NCBI GenBank assembly: GCA_030544215.1
Contig: JARZZO010000014.1
Location: 17,022,234 to 17,086,233, forward strand
DNA length: 64,000 nt
Direction of reading: 5' to 3'
DNA from: Zantedeschia hybrid cultivar
Lineage: Eukaryota; Streptophyta; Magnoliopsida; Alismatales; Araceae
The notes under the pieces are model-generated. The model saw only the letters and a list, made by a program, of their open reading frames with translations, ran no database searches and had not been told where the DNA came from. The position numbers and the translations under genes were made by a program. Positions 12,101 through 23,800 of the stretch are shown here, one piece after another; positions within the stretch are counted from its first letter, which is position 1; each line of letters begins with the position of its first letter.

Positions 12101-13498
12101 TTCCCTTGGGGTTGGATTTGGGCTTTCTTTCCCCCTTTACCACACAATCCCAGATCCCAAACCTTCTCCATTAGATGAAGCCTAGTTCAAACTGTGCAAT
12201 CTTACCAGATTATGATTTACCAGTTTCCCACCCCCCTTTTGCGGACAACCTTGCTCACCGGTCCAGAGAAGAACCCACGCTTTGCAGGGATGGAAATCGA
12301 GTCTTAGCAGGTGATTTTTCACATATGAATCCCTCAAAAGGTTTTGGAACCCTCCCGATCTACCGTCGACACCGAGATTTCCATCTCCCGTGCTGGCCAG
12401 ATTTGCTCCGCTGGTGGCCCTGGTCGGTGTGTTCGCTAGGGTTTTTGCATGGTGGGTTGTGCCGTGCGTTAAGGGTTTTCGAGGTCTTCGGCGTTTGAGA
12501 TTAGAATGTTTGGAGCCAAGTGACATATAATTTTGCAGGGTTGTGAGGCGATTTAGGTGTGTACCTTCTTTTTTTTTTTTCTCTTTTGGAGACCCGATTC
12601 AATGGGTTCGATCGCACTATTTGGTCGAGTGTGACAGTAAGAAGACTTTTTCCACTTTACTCCTTTCATTTTTTACGGAGAAAGGTAAATAAAAAAATCC
12701 CGACTGTGATGTTCGTCCGGATGGTACAATCGAACTCACTGAATTACTTTTCTTTTTTTACCTTTATTACCTCAGTGAGCCCATCCAGTTGCATCTTCAC
12801 TTCCTAGTTCTAGGGTCTCTTCTAGTGACGCGGTGCTCCAGTGTTGCTAAACCTTGGATTGTGTATGTCTGTGTTACTCGTGTTTTGTCAAACTGGGTTT
12901 GCTTTGCACCAAGTTCTACTTCTTGTTTGCCTCAAGCTTTCGTTTTGTTTCTGAGCAATGGCTGTAAATTTTGGGTCTGCTGGTGAAAAGTTGAAGCTTT
13001 TACAGCTACCCGTTGATCTGAAAGGTGATTAAGCGAACTTTGATTCGGCACTCTGATTTTTCTGCCTTTTGGTTGGCTTTTTGGTTCTTCATTGTGTTCG
13101 AGGCGGTGATCTTCTACTTCAGGGCTTCAGTTGCATCTTTTGTGCGGGTATATACTGAGCAGTGGCATTATCAGATCAGGGGTTGCCTACTGAAATGTAT
13201 TGAGTGCTGATTTCTTCAGTGGATGTGTGCATGGGTGGCTCTTTACTTTTTTCTTAATTAGGTCGATAGGGAAAGTCTGAAGTAGCTGAATAATATAAGT
13301 TTCGAAGCTCATCCTCTTTGACTTGGAAGCAATCATGGTACCAATCATGTGCTTCGGATGTGTGATATAATAAGGGTCGTGCTAGTTATTGTCCCACATT
13401 TGGTTTATATGCTGGTAGTGCAACTACGAAGGCAAAAGTTCACCTTTAATATTTGGCTATCTAGGTTTGTCAGTGCCCGTTTCGTTGCTGAAAACTAT
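12101..13498. other. Moderately GC-rich unassigned region, possible untranslated exons
   Basis: The base composition is less AT-rich than on either side and contains motifs common in plant leaders (for example CTAGGGTTTTTG near 12,437). Open frames are short and resemble nothing known. It may be the 5' part of a host transcript interrupted by the CACTA insertion at 13,502, but this is conjecture. Confidence 0.25.
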
Positions 13499-13546
13499 AT
13501 GCACTACAAAGAGGAGGAGATTTGTCAGCGAATATATGTCGACGGC

Positions 13547-14600
13547 TGATGTAGACTTGATCTATCACGACCGGATTCCGAGGCTGGAATCCGGAGAAAT
13601 GGATCCGAAGTCGGTTCGGATCGGTGTTATTGAGGCCCGACGGGGATCCGGAAGGCCGAGGAGGCGGAGGCGAAGACGAGGGTTCGAAGGCCGAAGGGCG
13701 CTTCGGTCGGTGCGGGCTCGTCTCCGGGAAGTCGGGGCCGAGGCTCCTTCGGTGGGCGAAGGGGCGGCATGGATGAAGCTCTATCTGGCTGTATTGCCGA
13801 TAGGCAATGGAACCGAAGCCGACGGTCCGAGGCCGGAAGGGTCTCGGACTCGGCCTGCTCTTGGATAGTGAGCCCAAAAGCCCTTTTTGCCGGACGAGGG
13901 GACAGCGCGGGGCCGAGTCTCCTGTTGCGGGGCAGCCGTCGCACGGCGTCGAGACCAGGGAGAAGAATCCGAGGTCGGCGGCCGAGACCGACTCGGGAAG
14001 GTCGGCGATGATTCGAACCGAGCTCCTGCATGAGGGAAAGAAGAAGAAACCGGTCAGCAGGAGTCCCGGGCTCTGGCCCTTAGGAACCCCCTCCGACGGT
14101 CAAGTTAGCTTCTGAAGATGATTCGATTCAGAAGGCAAGAAGTAGCTTTAATGCTTTTTGGACCGTAGTCCTTAAGGGTCTCGGAGGCAAAGAGTTGCAT
14201 ACCTTTGGCAATAAATAGCGGTGTATTTATAGCAGAGGATAGAGGTTGGTTAACGGTGGTAGCCGATATAGGACTATGTTTGGGCTTACTGGTAAACCGC
14301 CATAGTGCCGGATCCGCCACCAAAGTGGGCCGGACTCGGCTATCGGGCCGAAGGGGGTTGGGCCGCTGAGGGGCCGAAGCCTGCTGGGCCTTGGGCTGCC
14401 GTGCTGTTCCCGGGCCTTAGGCTGATGGGCCGCTGACGGGCCGAAGCCCGTTGGGCCGGGAGCGCCGGTGCCGCTTGGGGGGCCGAGGGCTGCTGGGCCG
14501 CCGATGGGCCGGAGGCTCCCGGAGGGCCTGATACTGCTGCTGTTGGGCTGAACGGGGTTTGGGCCTGCTCTAATGGGCCGAATCGGATTCTGCCTCATCA
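13547..14600 (-). repeat. 3' LTR of Gypsy-1
   Basis: Nearly identical to 26,356-27,410. In the element's orientation it starts TGATGAGGCAG and ends CTACATCA. A TATA box (TATAAATA on the minus strand) lies at 14,224-14,231. Confidence 0.92.
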
Positions 14601-14620
14601 CATAGCCCCCCACTCTTGTC
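14601..14620 (-). promoter_or_regulatory. Polypurine tract of Gypsy-1
   Basis: On the minus strand the bases directly before the 3' LTR read GAGTGGGGGGCTATG, a purine-rich primer site for plus-strand DNA synthesis. Confidence 0.7.
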
Positions 14621-15212
14621 TTCCTCAGCTTTGAGATGGCGAGAGTAAAGCCCGAAGCTGCCAAAAGAACATCATAACAGGTGTCTTACCCGAAGCTCTG
14701 TTCTCTTTTTACTGGGAAGAGGGGGCCCTCGGTCGGCCGAGGGCTACGCGGTTGCTTCGTCCCCGCTCGGAGTGGCGACGAAGTCTCGGAGCCAAGAGGC
14801 CGAAGGGTAGAGCCCTCTGATTCGTGTCAGGCTCCATTAAATGGACGGGATGGCGCGTCGCCTCGCGAGGAAGCACGGGACACGCGTCGTGCATCCGGTC
14901 GCTCCGTCGAAAACACAAAAGGATCCTGACCGCTCTCTGGTCGCGGATCGCCTCGGCTCTCTGCCCGAGGCTTCACTCGGATTGCCGCCCTTTTCATCTT
15001 CAGCGCGCGGATCGGGACACGCGGCGCGTATCCGGGCGGCCAGCCGAAGGGTCGGAGCGCCCTCGGCCGTTGATTGCTTCGCTGCAAGTCCCGGAGCCGG
15101 TCCGTCATCATTGCCGATGGACAGCGCACGTGGCGTGCATCTGAGAGGGGCGAGGGGACGAGCGGGACGATCTCGGCCGTTGGCTTCGGCGGGAGGCGCT
15201 CCGAGTGGGCTC

Positions 15213-15220
15213 TATAAATA
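15213..15220 (+). promoter_or_regulatory. TATA box of the Gypsy-1 antisense gene
   Basis: TATAAATA lies 268 bp before the antisense start codon, just after a GC-rich segment containing three spaced copies of a degenerate motif (ACACGCGTCGTGCATCCG-like, at about 14,880, 15,015 and 15,125). A pyrimidine-rich leader follows. This suggests the antisense gene has its own promoter inside the element. Confidence 0.55.
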
Positions 15221-15487
15221 CAAGCCCTCAGCAGGGCACTGTTCTTCTTCCTGCTGCTGCGCCTGCGTTTCCTCTGCAATCCTCCAAGCTCGTCTTCCTT
15301 CTTCAGCGGAAAGCTAGCTTCCTGAAGGCTTCGTCCGAGCTCGCCGGCCACCGTGGGAAGGTCTCCATTCCTCGGAGCGCATCGCTGGTGGAGCTGGGAG
15401 GTTTGAGGAGCCGCACTCGGCTCAGGAGAGACTTCCTCCCCCTTCCTGCGAGTAAGCCCTAGCTTTCCTCCTTCCCTTTGTGGCCTT

Positions 15488-18400
15488 ATGGTCCGGGATT
15501 CTTCCAGTGAGATTACTCCTTCGGACGAGGAGTATACTCCTTCCCACTCTCTGCGATCTCTCCTGTCAGATCCCCTCACCTCAGACTCCTCTGCCCCAGC
15601 GATGTCCGAAAAGTCCGAGGTCTCCGGGACTGAGGGGTCCGAGGCTTCCGGAGCCGAGGTTTCCGGGGCCGAGACCTCAGGGGCCGAGTACGCCGAAGAG
15701 GTCCGGAACCCAGGCCAGGCTTCCACTTCGGGACGCCGTCGTCCTGATATGGCTTCGGAAGCATCCTGCGCCCTCTCGGACGCAGAGATTATGCGCCTGG
15801 TCTCTTACTTCCAGCTCCCTTCCTGGATGACGGTCATTCGGCCTGACTCCGCCACCCGGGCTAACACTTTCCGCCCGGGTTCCTTCTCTATTTACGTTGA
15901 TAGCTTCGAGGCGGGTTTCCGTCTTCCACTCCCCACCTTCGTCATCAACCTTCTCAGTTTCTACGGGCTGGCTCCGTCTCAGCTTTTTCCCAACTCCTGG
16001 CGCACCGTGTACGGTTTCTTGAGCGTCTTCGCTCATGTGAAGATCCGCCCTTCCATCAATGTCTTCCGCTGCCTCTTCAAAATTCAAAGGCAGGGGAAGT
16101 CCGAGTGGTACTGCTTCGTCCCTCGGGTCGGGCGAAGCGTATTCTCCAGGAAGCCTTCGTCTATCCATGGCTGGAAGAGGAAGTTTGTCTTCGTCTCCCT
16201 GCCGGAGAAGGAGGAGAGCGTGTGGCCCTTCCCTACTGAATGGGCGCCGCTGGCTGCAGGCCTCTCGGATCCTCCTATCCTCACCCAGGTCCAGAGCATC
16301 CTCGTGGGTCGCATCCAGATGATGGCCCCGTACAATGTCTGGGGGCTTCTCAGCGCGTCGGAGCGTCTGGTGACCGCCGGGGTATGGCCGGATCCCCGGT
16401 CCGATCCGGTGCGGGCCTTCCCCTATCTTCCTCCCGGGGAGACTCCGCGGGGCCGCGGAGGAAGGGCCGCCGCTCCTCTGGCCGAAGCTCTTCCGGCTGA
16501 GGATGCTGATGAAGTTTCGGCCGAGGGTAAGTCGGCTCTGAGTTTGTATTTGTTCACTGTTCTGTTTCTGACAGGCTTTTCTTGCTTGCAGCAATGGCCG
16601 ATCTCGACGCCCTCCTCGACCGGATATCCGACCAGCGCGGTCCGGGCCGGGCACTGGCCCCGCAGGCGGCAGGCAGGCCCGGCCAAGGCACTGGGGCTCC
16701 GAGGACCCGAGGCGGGGTCCCAAGGACTGCAGCCTCTTCCGAGGGCCGTGCTGCTGCCGCCGCTCTCGAGAGAGAGCAAAAGTCTAAATTCGCCGCTCGA
16801 AGGGGCGGCCGAGCGTCGAAGCGCCCCCGGTCGGAAGGGGCCGTAGACGCGGAGGAGGCTCCGCTGATCAGGAGGAGTGCCGAGGCCCGAAGGGCCGCGA
16901 GGCTGGCGTCTCCTGAAACGCCGAGGGGCGATTCCCCTTCGGCTGTGGCGGCCGGGGTCGGCGACGAAGGCGCCGGGTCACAGGCGCCCCGGGCGCAGCG
17001 CAAGTGGTGGCGCCCCGAACCGGGGATTTACGAGGACGAGAGTATGGAAGACTCGCAGACGTGCCTCCGTCTGCTCCGCAGTCTTACTCTCCCTTCGGCC
17101 TTTGAAGGGCTGAAGCGCCATTCGGTCATCGACCTGGCGGCGATGAGCGCTCGGTTGTCTGTCCAGGTAATTGTAGGCGCCCGGAACGTCCCCCTCCGCG
17201 GCTGTGCAGCGCCCGCGGGGCCTCGGCGTTGGGGGTTTCTCCGTACGTCTTAGCACTGTGGCGATTCAAAGAGGAGGGGTTAGAAATGAGAGTGTGATCG
17301 CCAGGAGCATTACCTTTCGGTTCCTGTGCTCCACAGGGATGTAGAAGATGATCGCGTTTTGTGAGAGCGGGAGACGTCGATTCCTCCTTCTCTTCCTCCG
17401 GCCGGCCAAAGGAAGAGAGCCCGAAATTCTGTACGCGTGTAGGTGGTAAGGATCCCTGAAAAGAAAAAGACCAAGCAAAGACGAACCCGATTAGAACTGT
17501 AGAGTGCAAAATCTATTCAGAAAGGTGTAAAAACTAACTAAAATCAGTGGGAAACGCACCGGATGGGTGGTGGGGAGGGAAGGTGACCATATGTTATGGC
17601 CACCCACCTCCCGTTTTTTTTTAAAAAAAAACCTCTGTGGGAGTACGGATGGCTAAGTCATCCTATGTGTACATGCATGCAAGTGAAGAGGAGTGGCGTG
17701 TGTGGAGAATGAATGATATTACTAATGTAAGAGAATGAGTAAAAAAAAATAAAAGGGAGAAGTTAGAAAGGCAAGCCCGTTTCCAGATGTAGCCTGAGCC
17801 TTCCTCCTTGAGGTCTCCTCGAGCCTCTCACCAGAAAGTCCCTCTCTGCCTCTCCAAAATTCCTCTTAACAAAAAAAAATCCTTCCTCTTGTCCCCTCCT
17901 TTCTTTTTTCTTCCTCTTCCTTCTTAACCCCCGCTCGAGAGGATGTGGAGGGTTTAAATAGGCGAAGGAAAAAAGGGAGAAATCAGGGGTCTAAATCCCC
18001 GTAAATCCCCTTTCAACCAATGGGGAGTGGTCAAGGGTTGGCGGTAGTGGCCGCGGCAGTCGGCGGAGTGGGGAGTGGTCGGAGTAGTGGGGGACGAGGG
18101 CGGAGAGTAGAGGAGATCATGGGGAAGACGGGGTCAAAAGGTGGTTAAGGAGTAGACGGCCAGGTGACATGCCTTCCACTCTTGCGGTGGAAGGCGACCC
18201 GGCTGGCCTTCGAGGGGAGTGGAAGGCGAGGGGTGGCCTTCGAAGGAGGTGGAAGGCAAGGGGTGGCCTTCGAAGGCGGTGGAAGGCCAGGGGTTGGCCT
18301 TCTACGAAAAGGTGAAGAAAAAGTGGCCAAAAGGTGGACGGCAAGGTGGTTGGCCTTCGAAGGGGGTAGAAGGCGGGGGGTGGCCTTCGAAGGCAGTGGA

Positions 18401-19666
18401 AGGCAAGGGGTTGGCCTTCTAAGAAAAGGTGAAAAAGGTGGCCAAAAGGTGGACGGCAAGGTGGTTGGCCTTCGAAGGGAGTAGAAGGCGGGGGGTGGCC
18501 TTCGAAGGCGGTGGAAGGCAAGGGGTTGGCCTTCTAAGAAAAGGTGAAAAAGGTGGCCAAAAGGTGGACGGCAAGGTGGTTGGCCTTCGAAGGGAGTAGA
18601 AGGCGGGGGGTGGCCTTCGAAGGGGGTGGAAGGCGGACTGGCTGGCCTTCCACGAAGAAGGTGGCTAGGGTCGGGATTTGGTTAATGGGCCTAGCCGGTA
18701 GTGGGCTGAGATGGCTGAAATGAGGGGATTTTAGTGATGAAGGGCTACTGATGGGCAGGGTTCATGACCAAAAGGGTGGACCAAAATCGGTGTCTACAGT
18801 AATAAGCTTGAAGGTGCTTCAGTCGAGCTTTCCTTAGCTTTCCCTTGGTTTTCCTTTTTTTCTGATCACTGTTTGCTTTCGGCTCGCAGGCTGCGGTGAC
18901 AGGTAGCGTCCTGATGCACCATCAGGAGCAGCTCCGGCTCCAGCTCCTGGAGGCCGAGAGGGAGTCGGACGGCTCGGGCGAGGGCACTTCGGTGGTGCCC
19001 GACATCGAGCCCTTAGTCGGTGGGCTCGTAACCTCGAGTGCCCAGGCGCGGGCGCAGCTGGAGGAGAGGACAGCTGAGGCTCGCGCTTCCGCCGAGGCCA
19101 AGGTGAAGGCCGAGGGGGAGCTCGCCGCGGCACAGTCCGAGATCCGGGCCCTCAAGGCCCATATTCAGGAGAAGGACTCCCGGCGGGCCTCGGAGAAGCG
19201 GCGACACGCCGAGGAGGTATCGGCGCTGAAGCAGGAGCTGGAGGAGGTGGCGGACTTGGCCGTAGCTGAATACAAGGCCGGCCCGGACTTCACCGAGGAG
19301 ATCATCCAAGCTCAACTGCTGGCTTCTTCCTCCGTCTTCGACCTCGGGTTGGCTGTCGCCCAGAGGGCCTGCCCGAGCGTCGATCTGACCGGGGTCGCCC
19401 TACCGAGGGGTGAGGAAGCCAAGGAGCTCCTGTCTTGGTGGCAGGGACTTATGGCCGAGAGGACCTCGACTCCTGCGCCGGATGATGAAGCTGCGCCCGC
19501 TGAGGGGGCCCCTGAGGAGGCTGTCCCTGAGGAGGCTGCCGACGAGGAGGCTGCCGCTGAGGAGGCTGCCGCTCCTGAAGCGGTGCAGATCGTCGACTCT
19601 CCCTCTCCCTCTCCCTCTCCGGGACAAGCCACAGCCGAGGTGGAGGAGGCCGAAGCCGAAGAATGA
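15488..19666 (+). CDS. Antisense gene of Gypsy-1, PF04195-like protein (3 exons, 796 aa)
   Basis: Exons 15488-16526, 16592-17166 and 18890-19666; introns are GT-AG and the joined frame is open (796 aa). Residues 1-105 are acidic and low-complexity. About residues 110-330 form a globular domain with LLSFYGLAPSQLFPNSWRTV and HGWKRKFVFVSLPE, the pattern of the 'putative gypsy type transposon' family (PF04195) found as an antisense ORF in Tat-type elements. The middle is basic and disordered. Exon 3 encodes a coiled coil (about 575-665) and an Ala/Glu-rich acidic tail. The gene lies tail-to-tail with gag-pol. Its molecular role is not known; nuclear or RNA-related functions are speculation. Intron 2 contains a solo LTR inserted at the splice donor. 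Minus-strand frames over the same bases are shadows. Confidence 0.8.
17172..18798 (-). mobile_element. Solo LTR of the Gypsy-2 family in intron 2 of the antisense gene
   Basis: A 1627-bp sequence with TG/CA ends (minus strand TGTAGACACCG...GCGCCTACA) is homologous to the 5' LTR at 49,735-51,258. The 5-bp TSD GTAAT flanks it (17,167-17,171 and 18,799-18,803). No internal retrotransposon sequence is present, so LTR-LTR recombination is inferred. It carries repeated GGCCTTCGAAGG units (18,170-18,650), with more copies than the full element's LTR. Confidence 0.92.
18170..18655. repeat. Internal tandem repeats of the solo LTR
   Basis: Units built on GTGGCCTTCGAAGG.GGTGGAAGGC recur many times, with a longer period that includes AAGGTGGCCAAAAGGTGGACGG. 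The core GGCCTTCGAAGGCC is palindromic. The same array occurs in inverted orientation at 49,880-50,280 with fewer copies. Confidence 0.8.
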
Positions 19667-20139
19667 CGCGGGGATCCGCCCCGGTTTCCGCTTCTTCTTC
19701 TGTTGTAAGCCCTCGGCTTAGGGTATGGCTGGTTTACGCTTCTTCTTCTATCGTAAACCTCCGGCCACGTATACGGCCGGCTTTTACTTCTTCTTCTGTT
19801 GTAAGCCCTCGGCCGAGGGTGTGGCCGGTTTTTGTACTTCCTTTTCTATAAACACAAGGAATGTTTTCGGCTTTATCTTGGTATTCGTATATGATCGACC
19901 GAATATGGCCCTTTAGGAGCCTGAGATCCTGTCATCGTTCGTCATAGCTTGTAGGGCCGAGGCCCGATGTAGGTTCGGATAGAATGTCGCCATAGTATTC
20001 GGCCGGGGCCTTTACTATCGTGGTCCATATGATCCCGAAGGGACGTCTTGCTGCTTCTTACGTATGTCGGATGGCCGAAGCCATCCATGCTTCTGCTTGC
20101 GCGAACTTAGATATGCCTTGCCGCTTCCCGAAGCGGTAT

Positions 20140-20755
20140 ACGTGGCCGGAACCACTCCCGGTACGGTTTACACGGACTTAGAAAGAATACCATGCCGCTC
20201 CCGATACGGTTTGCATGGCCGAAGCCACTCCCGGTACGGTTTACACGGACTTAGAAAGAATACCATGCCGCTCCCGATACGGTTTGCATGGCCGAAGCCA
20301 CTCCCGGTACGGTTTACACGGACTTAGAAAGAATACCATGCCGCTCCCGATACGGTTTGCATGGACTTAGAAAGAATACCATGCTGCTCCCGATACGGTT
20401 TGCATGGCCGAAGCCACTCCCGGTACGGTTTACACGGACTTAGAAAGAATACCATGCCGCTCCCGATACGGTTTGCATGGCCGAAGCCACTCTCGGTACG
20501 GTTTACACGGACTTAGAAAGAATACCATGCCGCTCCCGATACGGTTTGCATGGCCGAAGCCACTCCCGGTACGGTTTACACGGACTTAGAAAGAATACCA
20601 TGCCGCTCCCGATACGGTTTGCATGGCTGAAGCCACTCCCGGTACGGTTTACACGGACTTAGAAAGAATACCATGCCGCTCCCGATACGGTTTGCATGAC
20701 CGAAGCCACTCCCGGTACGGTTTACACGGACTTAGAAAGAATGCCATGCCGCTCG
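20140..20755. repeat. 73-bp tandem array between convergent genes of Gypsy-1
   Basis: The anchor TTGCATGG recurs at 20,211, 20,284, 20,357, 20,400, 20,473, 20,546, 20,619 and 20,692: eight copies with a 73-bp period, one of them shortened to 43 bp. Each unit is itself an imperfect dimer of CTCCCGRTACGGTTTRCAYGG. The array lies between the end of gag-pol (minus) and the end of the antisense gene (plus), where Tat-type elements are known to accumulate satellite-like repeats. Confidence 0.9.
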
Positions 20756-20808
20756 ATAAAAGAAGTCTTTATTCATACTCTTCGGATGTAAGCCTGGGGA
20801 AAAGTGAC

Positions 20809-23800
20809 TTACACATAATAACGCCGAAGGCGCTCAACATTCCAGGTGCGAGGGAGAGGCTGGCCCGAAAGGGTCTCCAACCGATAAGCTCCACGCCTGA
20901 TCACCTCCCTGACTCGATAGGGCCCCTCCCAGTTGGGGGCAAGTTTTCCTGAGGCTTCGGCTGGTTTGGAAGCATGAGCGTTCCTCAACACGAGGCTCCC
21001 TACTTCAAAGCATCGGGGCTTTACTCGAGCGTTGTGGTACTTCGCCATGCGCTGTTGATAAGCGGCCAGCCGGACGCGAGCCCTGTCTCGGGTCTCTTCA
21101 ATGAGGTCCAGGTGGTCTTTCAGTCCTTCATCGTTGGCCTTCGGATCGTAAGCAATGACCCTGGGAGAGGGAAGGCCGATCTCCACCGGAATAACGGCCT
21201 CTACGCCATAGGCCATGCGAAAGGGAGTTTCGCCGGTGGGGGTTCGGCTTGTCGTCCGATAAGCCCACAGAACACTTGGCAGCTCCTCCACCCATCGGCC
21301 CTTAGCTTCGCCGAGGCGGGTTTTCAATCCCTGTAGGAGGCTTCGGTTAACGACTTCGACTTGGCCGTTTGTTCGAGGATGTGCCACCGAAGTAAATTTG
21401 TGGAGTATGCCGAAGCTGGCGCAGTTGTCGCTGAACCGCCGGCTGTCGAACTGCTTCCCATTGTCAGAAATGATGGCCCGAGGGATGCCGAACCGGCAAA
21501 TGATGGACTTCCAGACGAAGTTCCAAGCATTGCTATCGGTTATTGCCGCGAGGGGTTCGGCCTCGACCCACTTAGTGAAGTAATCTACTGCCACGATGAG
21601 GAATTTTCTCTGGCCGGCGGCAACGGGAAAAGGCCCCAGGAGGTCAATCCCCCACTGAGCGAAAGGCCAGGGGTCGGATAAGTGGGTCAGAAGGGCGGCT
21701 GCCTGGTGGATGAGGGAGCTATACCTCTGGCACTGGTCACATCGCCGGACGAGGGCTAAGGCGTCCTCTCGGAGTGATGGCCACCAGTAGCCTTGCCTTA
21801 GAAGCTTGTGAGCCAAGGCCCTTCCTCCCGCATGCGCTCCGCATACCCCTTCATGGACTTCTTTCGTGGCGTAGTTGGCTTCAGCTGGGCCGAGGCACCG
21901 CAGCAGTGGTCGGCCGAAGGATTTCTTGTACAGGGCCCCGTCCAGAAGAAGAAAGTGGGATGAGTGCTGTCGAATGCGTTTCGCCTCCTTAGGATCTGGC
22001 GGGACTTCTCCTTGGAAAAGGAAAGCGACGAGGGGGGTCATCCATGTTTCGGCCTCGGCCTCGGCCTCAGCGACTAGCATGGCCTTGGTTTCGCCGAGGC
22101 TTGGTTCGGCGAGCTCCTCGACGAGGATCATTCGCCCCCCCCCCCCGTCTTGGGTTGACGCCAGCCGAAAAAGTGCATCGGCTCGGGCATTCTCGGCTCT
22201 TGGGATCCTCACGACTTCATAAGAGTCGAATTGGGCGAGGATTTTGCGAGTCACCTGGAGATAAGAAGCCATCATTGCGTCCCGAGCCTCGTACTCCCCG
22301 GAGATGTGGCTGGCGATCAGCTGGGAATCGCTGAAGGCCTTCAGGTTCCGGACGCCGAGCTTCTTTGCGGCCCGGAGGCCGGAGATGAGAGCTTCATACT
22401 CGGCGGCATTGTTGGTTGCTGGGAAGGAGAAGCGCAGGGCGTACTCCGTGACGACCCCTTCGGGCGACGCCAGGATCCATCCGGCGCCGCTGCCCGTGGA
22501 GCATGCGGAGCCGTCTACGAAGAGTCGCCATTCGTCGGCCGGTATGGGAGCCGAAGTAGCCTCGGCTTCGGTCGCGTTTGGCACTGGCTGAGGCGCCTCG
22601 GAGGCGCCAGGGGTAAGTTCGGCGATGAAATCTGCCAACGCCTGGGCCTTTATAGCTACCCGAGGAGCGTAGGAGATATCGAACTCTCCTAGCTCGATTG
22701 CCCATTTTGCCAGCCTGCCGGACACCTCTGGCCGGGAGAGGACTTGTCTCAGGGGCTGGTCGGTGAGGACCTTCACGGAATGGGCCAGAAAATAGGGCCG
22801 GAGCCTCCTTGCGGTCGAGACAAGGGCCAGAGCCAACTTCTCTAGGGCAAGGTACCGGAGTTCTGCCTCTTGAAGGGCTCGGCTGGTATAATAAACCGGC
22901 TTCTGTATGCCTTCTTGCTCTCGGATGAGGACGGCACTGAGAGCCGTCTCGGAGACCGCAAGGTATAAGCTCAGGGGTTCCCCGGGAACTGGCTTGGATA
23001 AGATGGGGACTTTGGCGAGGTAGGCCTTCAGCTGGTCGAAGGCTGCTTGGCACTCTTCCGTCCACTCGAAGTTGCTGGCCTTCTTCAACAGCTTGAAGAA
23101 GGGGAAACAATAGTCAGCCGCCCTTGACATGAAGCGACTGAGGGCTGCGATCCTCCCGTTCAGCTTCTGTACCTCTCGGATGTTTGCCGGGGGGCGCATC
23201 TGTACGATGGCCGAAATCTTCTCGGGGTTGGCTTCCACCCGACGGCGGGTGACCATGTATCCGAGGAACTTGCCGGAGGCTACCCCGAAGGCGCACTTGG
23301 CCGGATTCAGCTTTATCTTGTACCGCCTATGGGCGGAGAAAGTCTCGGCTAGGTCGGCCAAATGCGCAGAAGCGATACGGCTCTTGACCAACATGTCGTC
23401 TATGTAGACCTCCATGTTTCGGCCCAGCTGTGGAGCGAACACTTTGTTGACCAGGCGCTGGTAGGTTGCGCCGGCGTTCTTCAGACCGAAGGGCATTCGG
23501 GTGTAGCAGTACAGGCCCAAATCGGTCGTGAAGCTGGTCTTACTCTCGTCATCCGGATGCATCCGGATCTGGTGGTAGCCCGAATAGGCGTCGAGGAAGC
23601 TTAAAAGCTCGTGGCCGGACGTCGCGTCCACCACCTGGTCTATCCGAGGCAGCGGAAAGCTGTCCATCGGACAGGCTTTGTTGAGGTTGGTGAAGTCCAC
23701 GCACATACGCCACTTGCCCTCTTTCTTTGGCACCATGACCACGTTGGCGATCCATTCCGGATGATGCACCTCTCGGAGGTGTCCGGCGTCTAGCCCCTTC

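Noticed and set aside
12175..13210. Host gene exons before the CACTA insertion
   Set aside because: Frames are short and no protein family is recognisable. Leader-like composition alone is not enough for a gene call.
14827..16723. Long minus-strand frames (299 and 348 aa) over the Gypsy-1 antisense region
   Set aside because: They lie opposite the plus-strand antisense gene or its GC-rich upstream region, resemble no family, and are expected by chance in GC-rich sequence.
17126..17509. A 127-aa frame in the solo LTR that is conserved at 50,921-51,328
   Set aside because: Conservation is explained by LTR homology. It lies in the R/U5 part of an LTR and resembles no known protein.
20140..20755. 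Regular repeats that superficially look like a CRISPR array
   Set aside because: Units are directly tandem without unique spacers, and the sequence is plant retrotransposon DNA.
22394..23110. A 238-aa minus-strand frame inside gag-pol
   Set aside because: It is out of frame with the intact 1836-aa polyprotein and is a composition-driven shadow.
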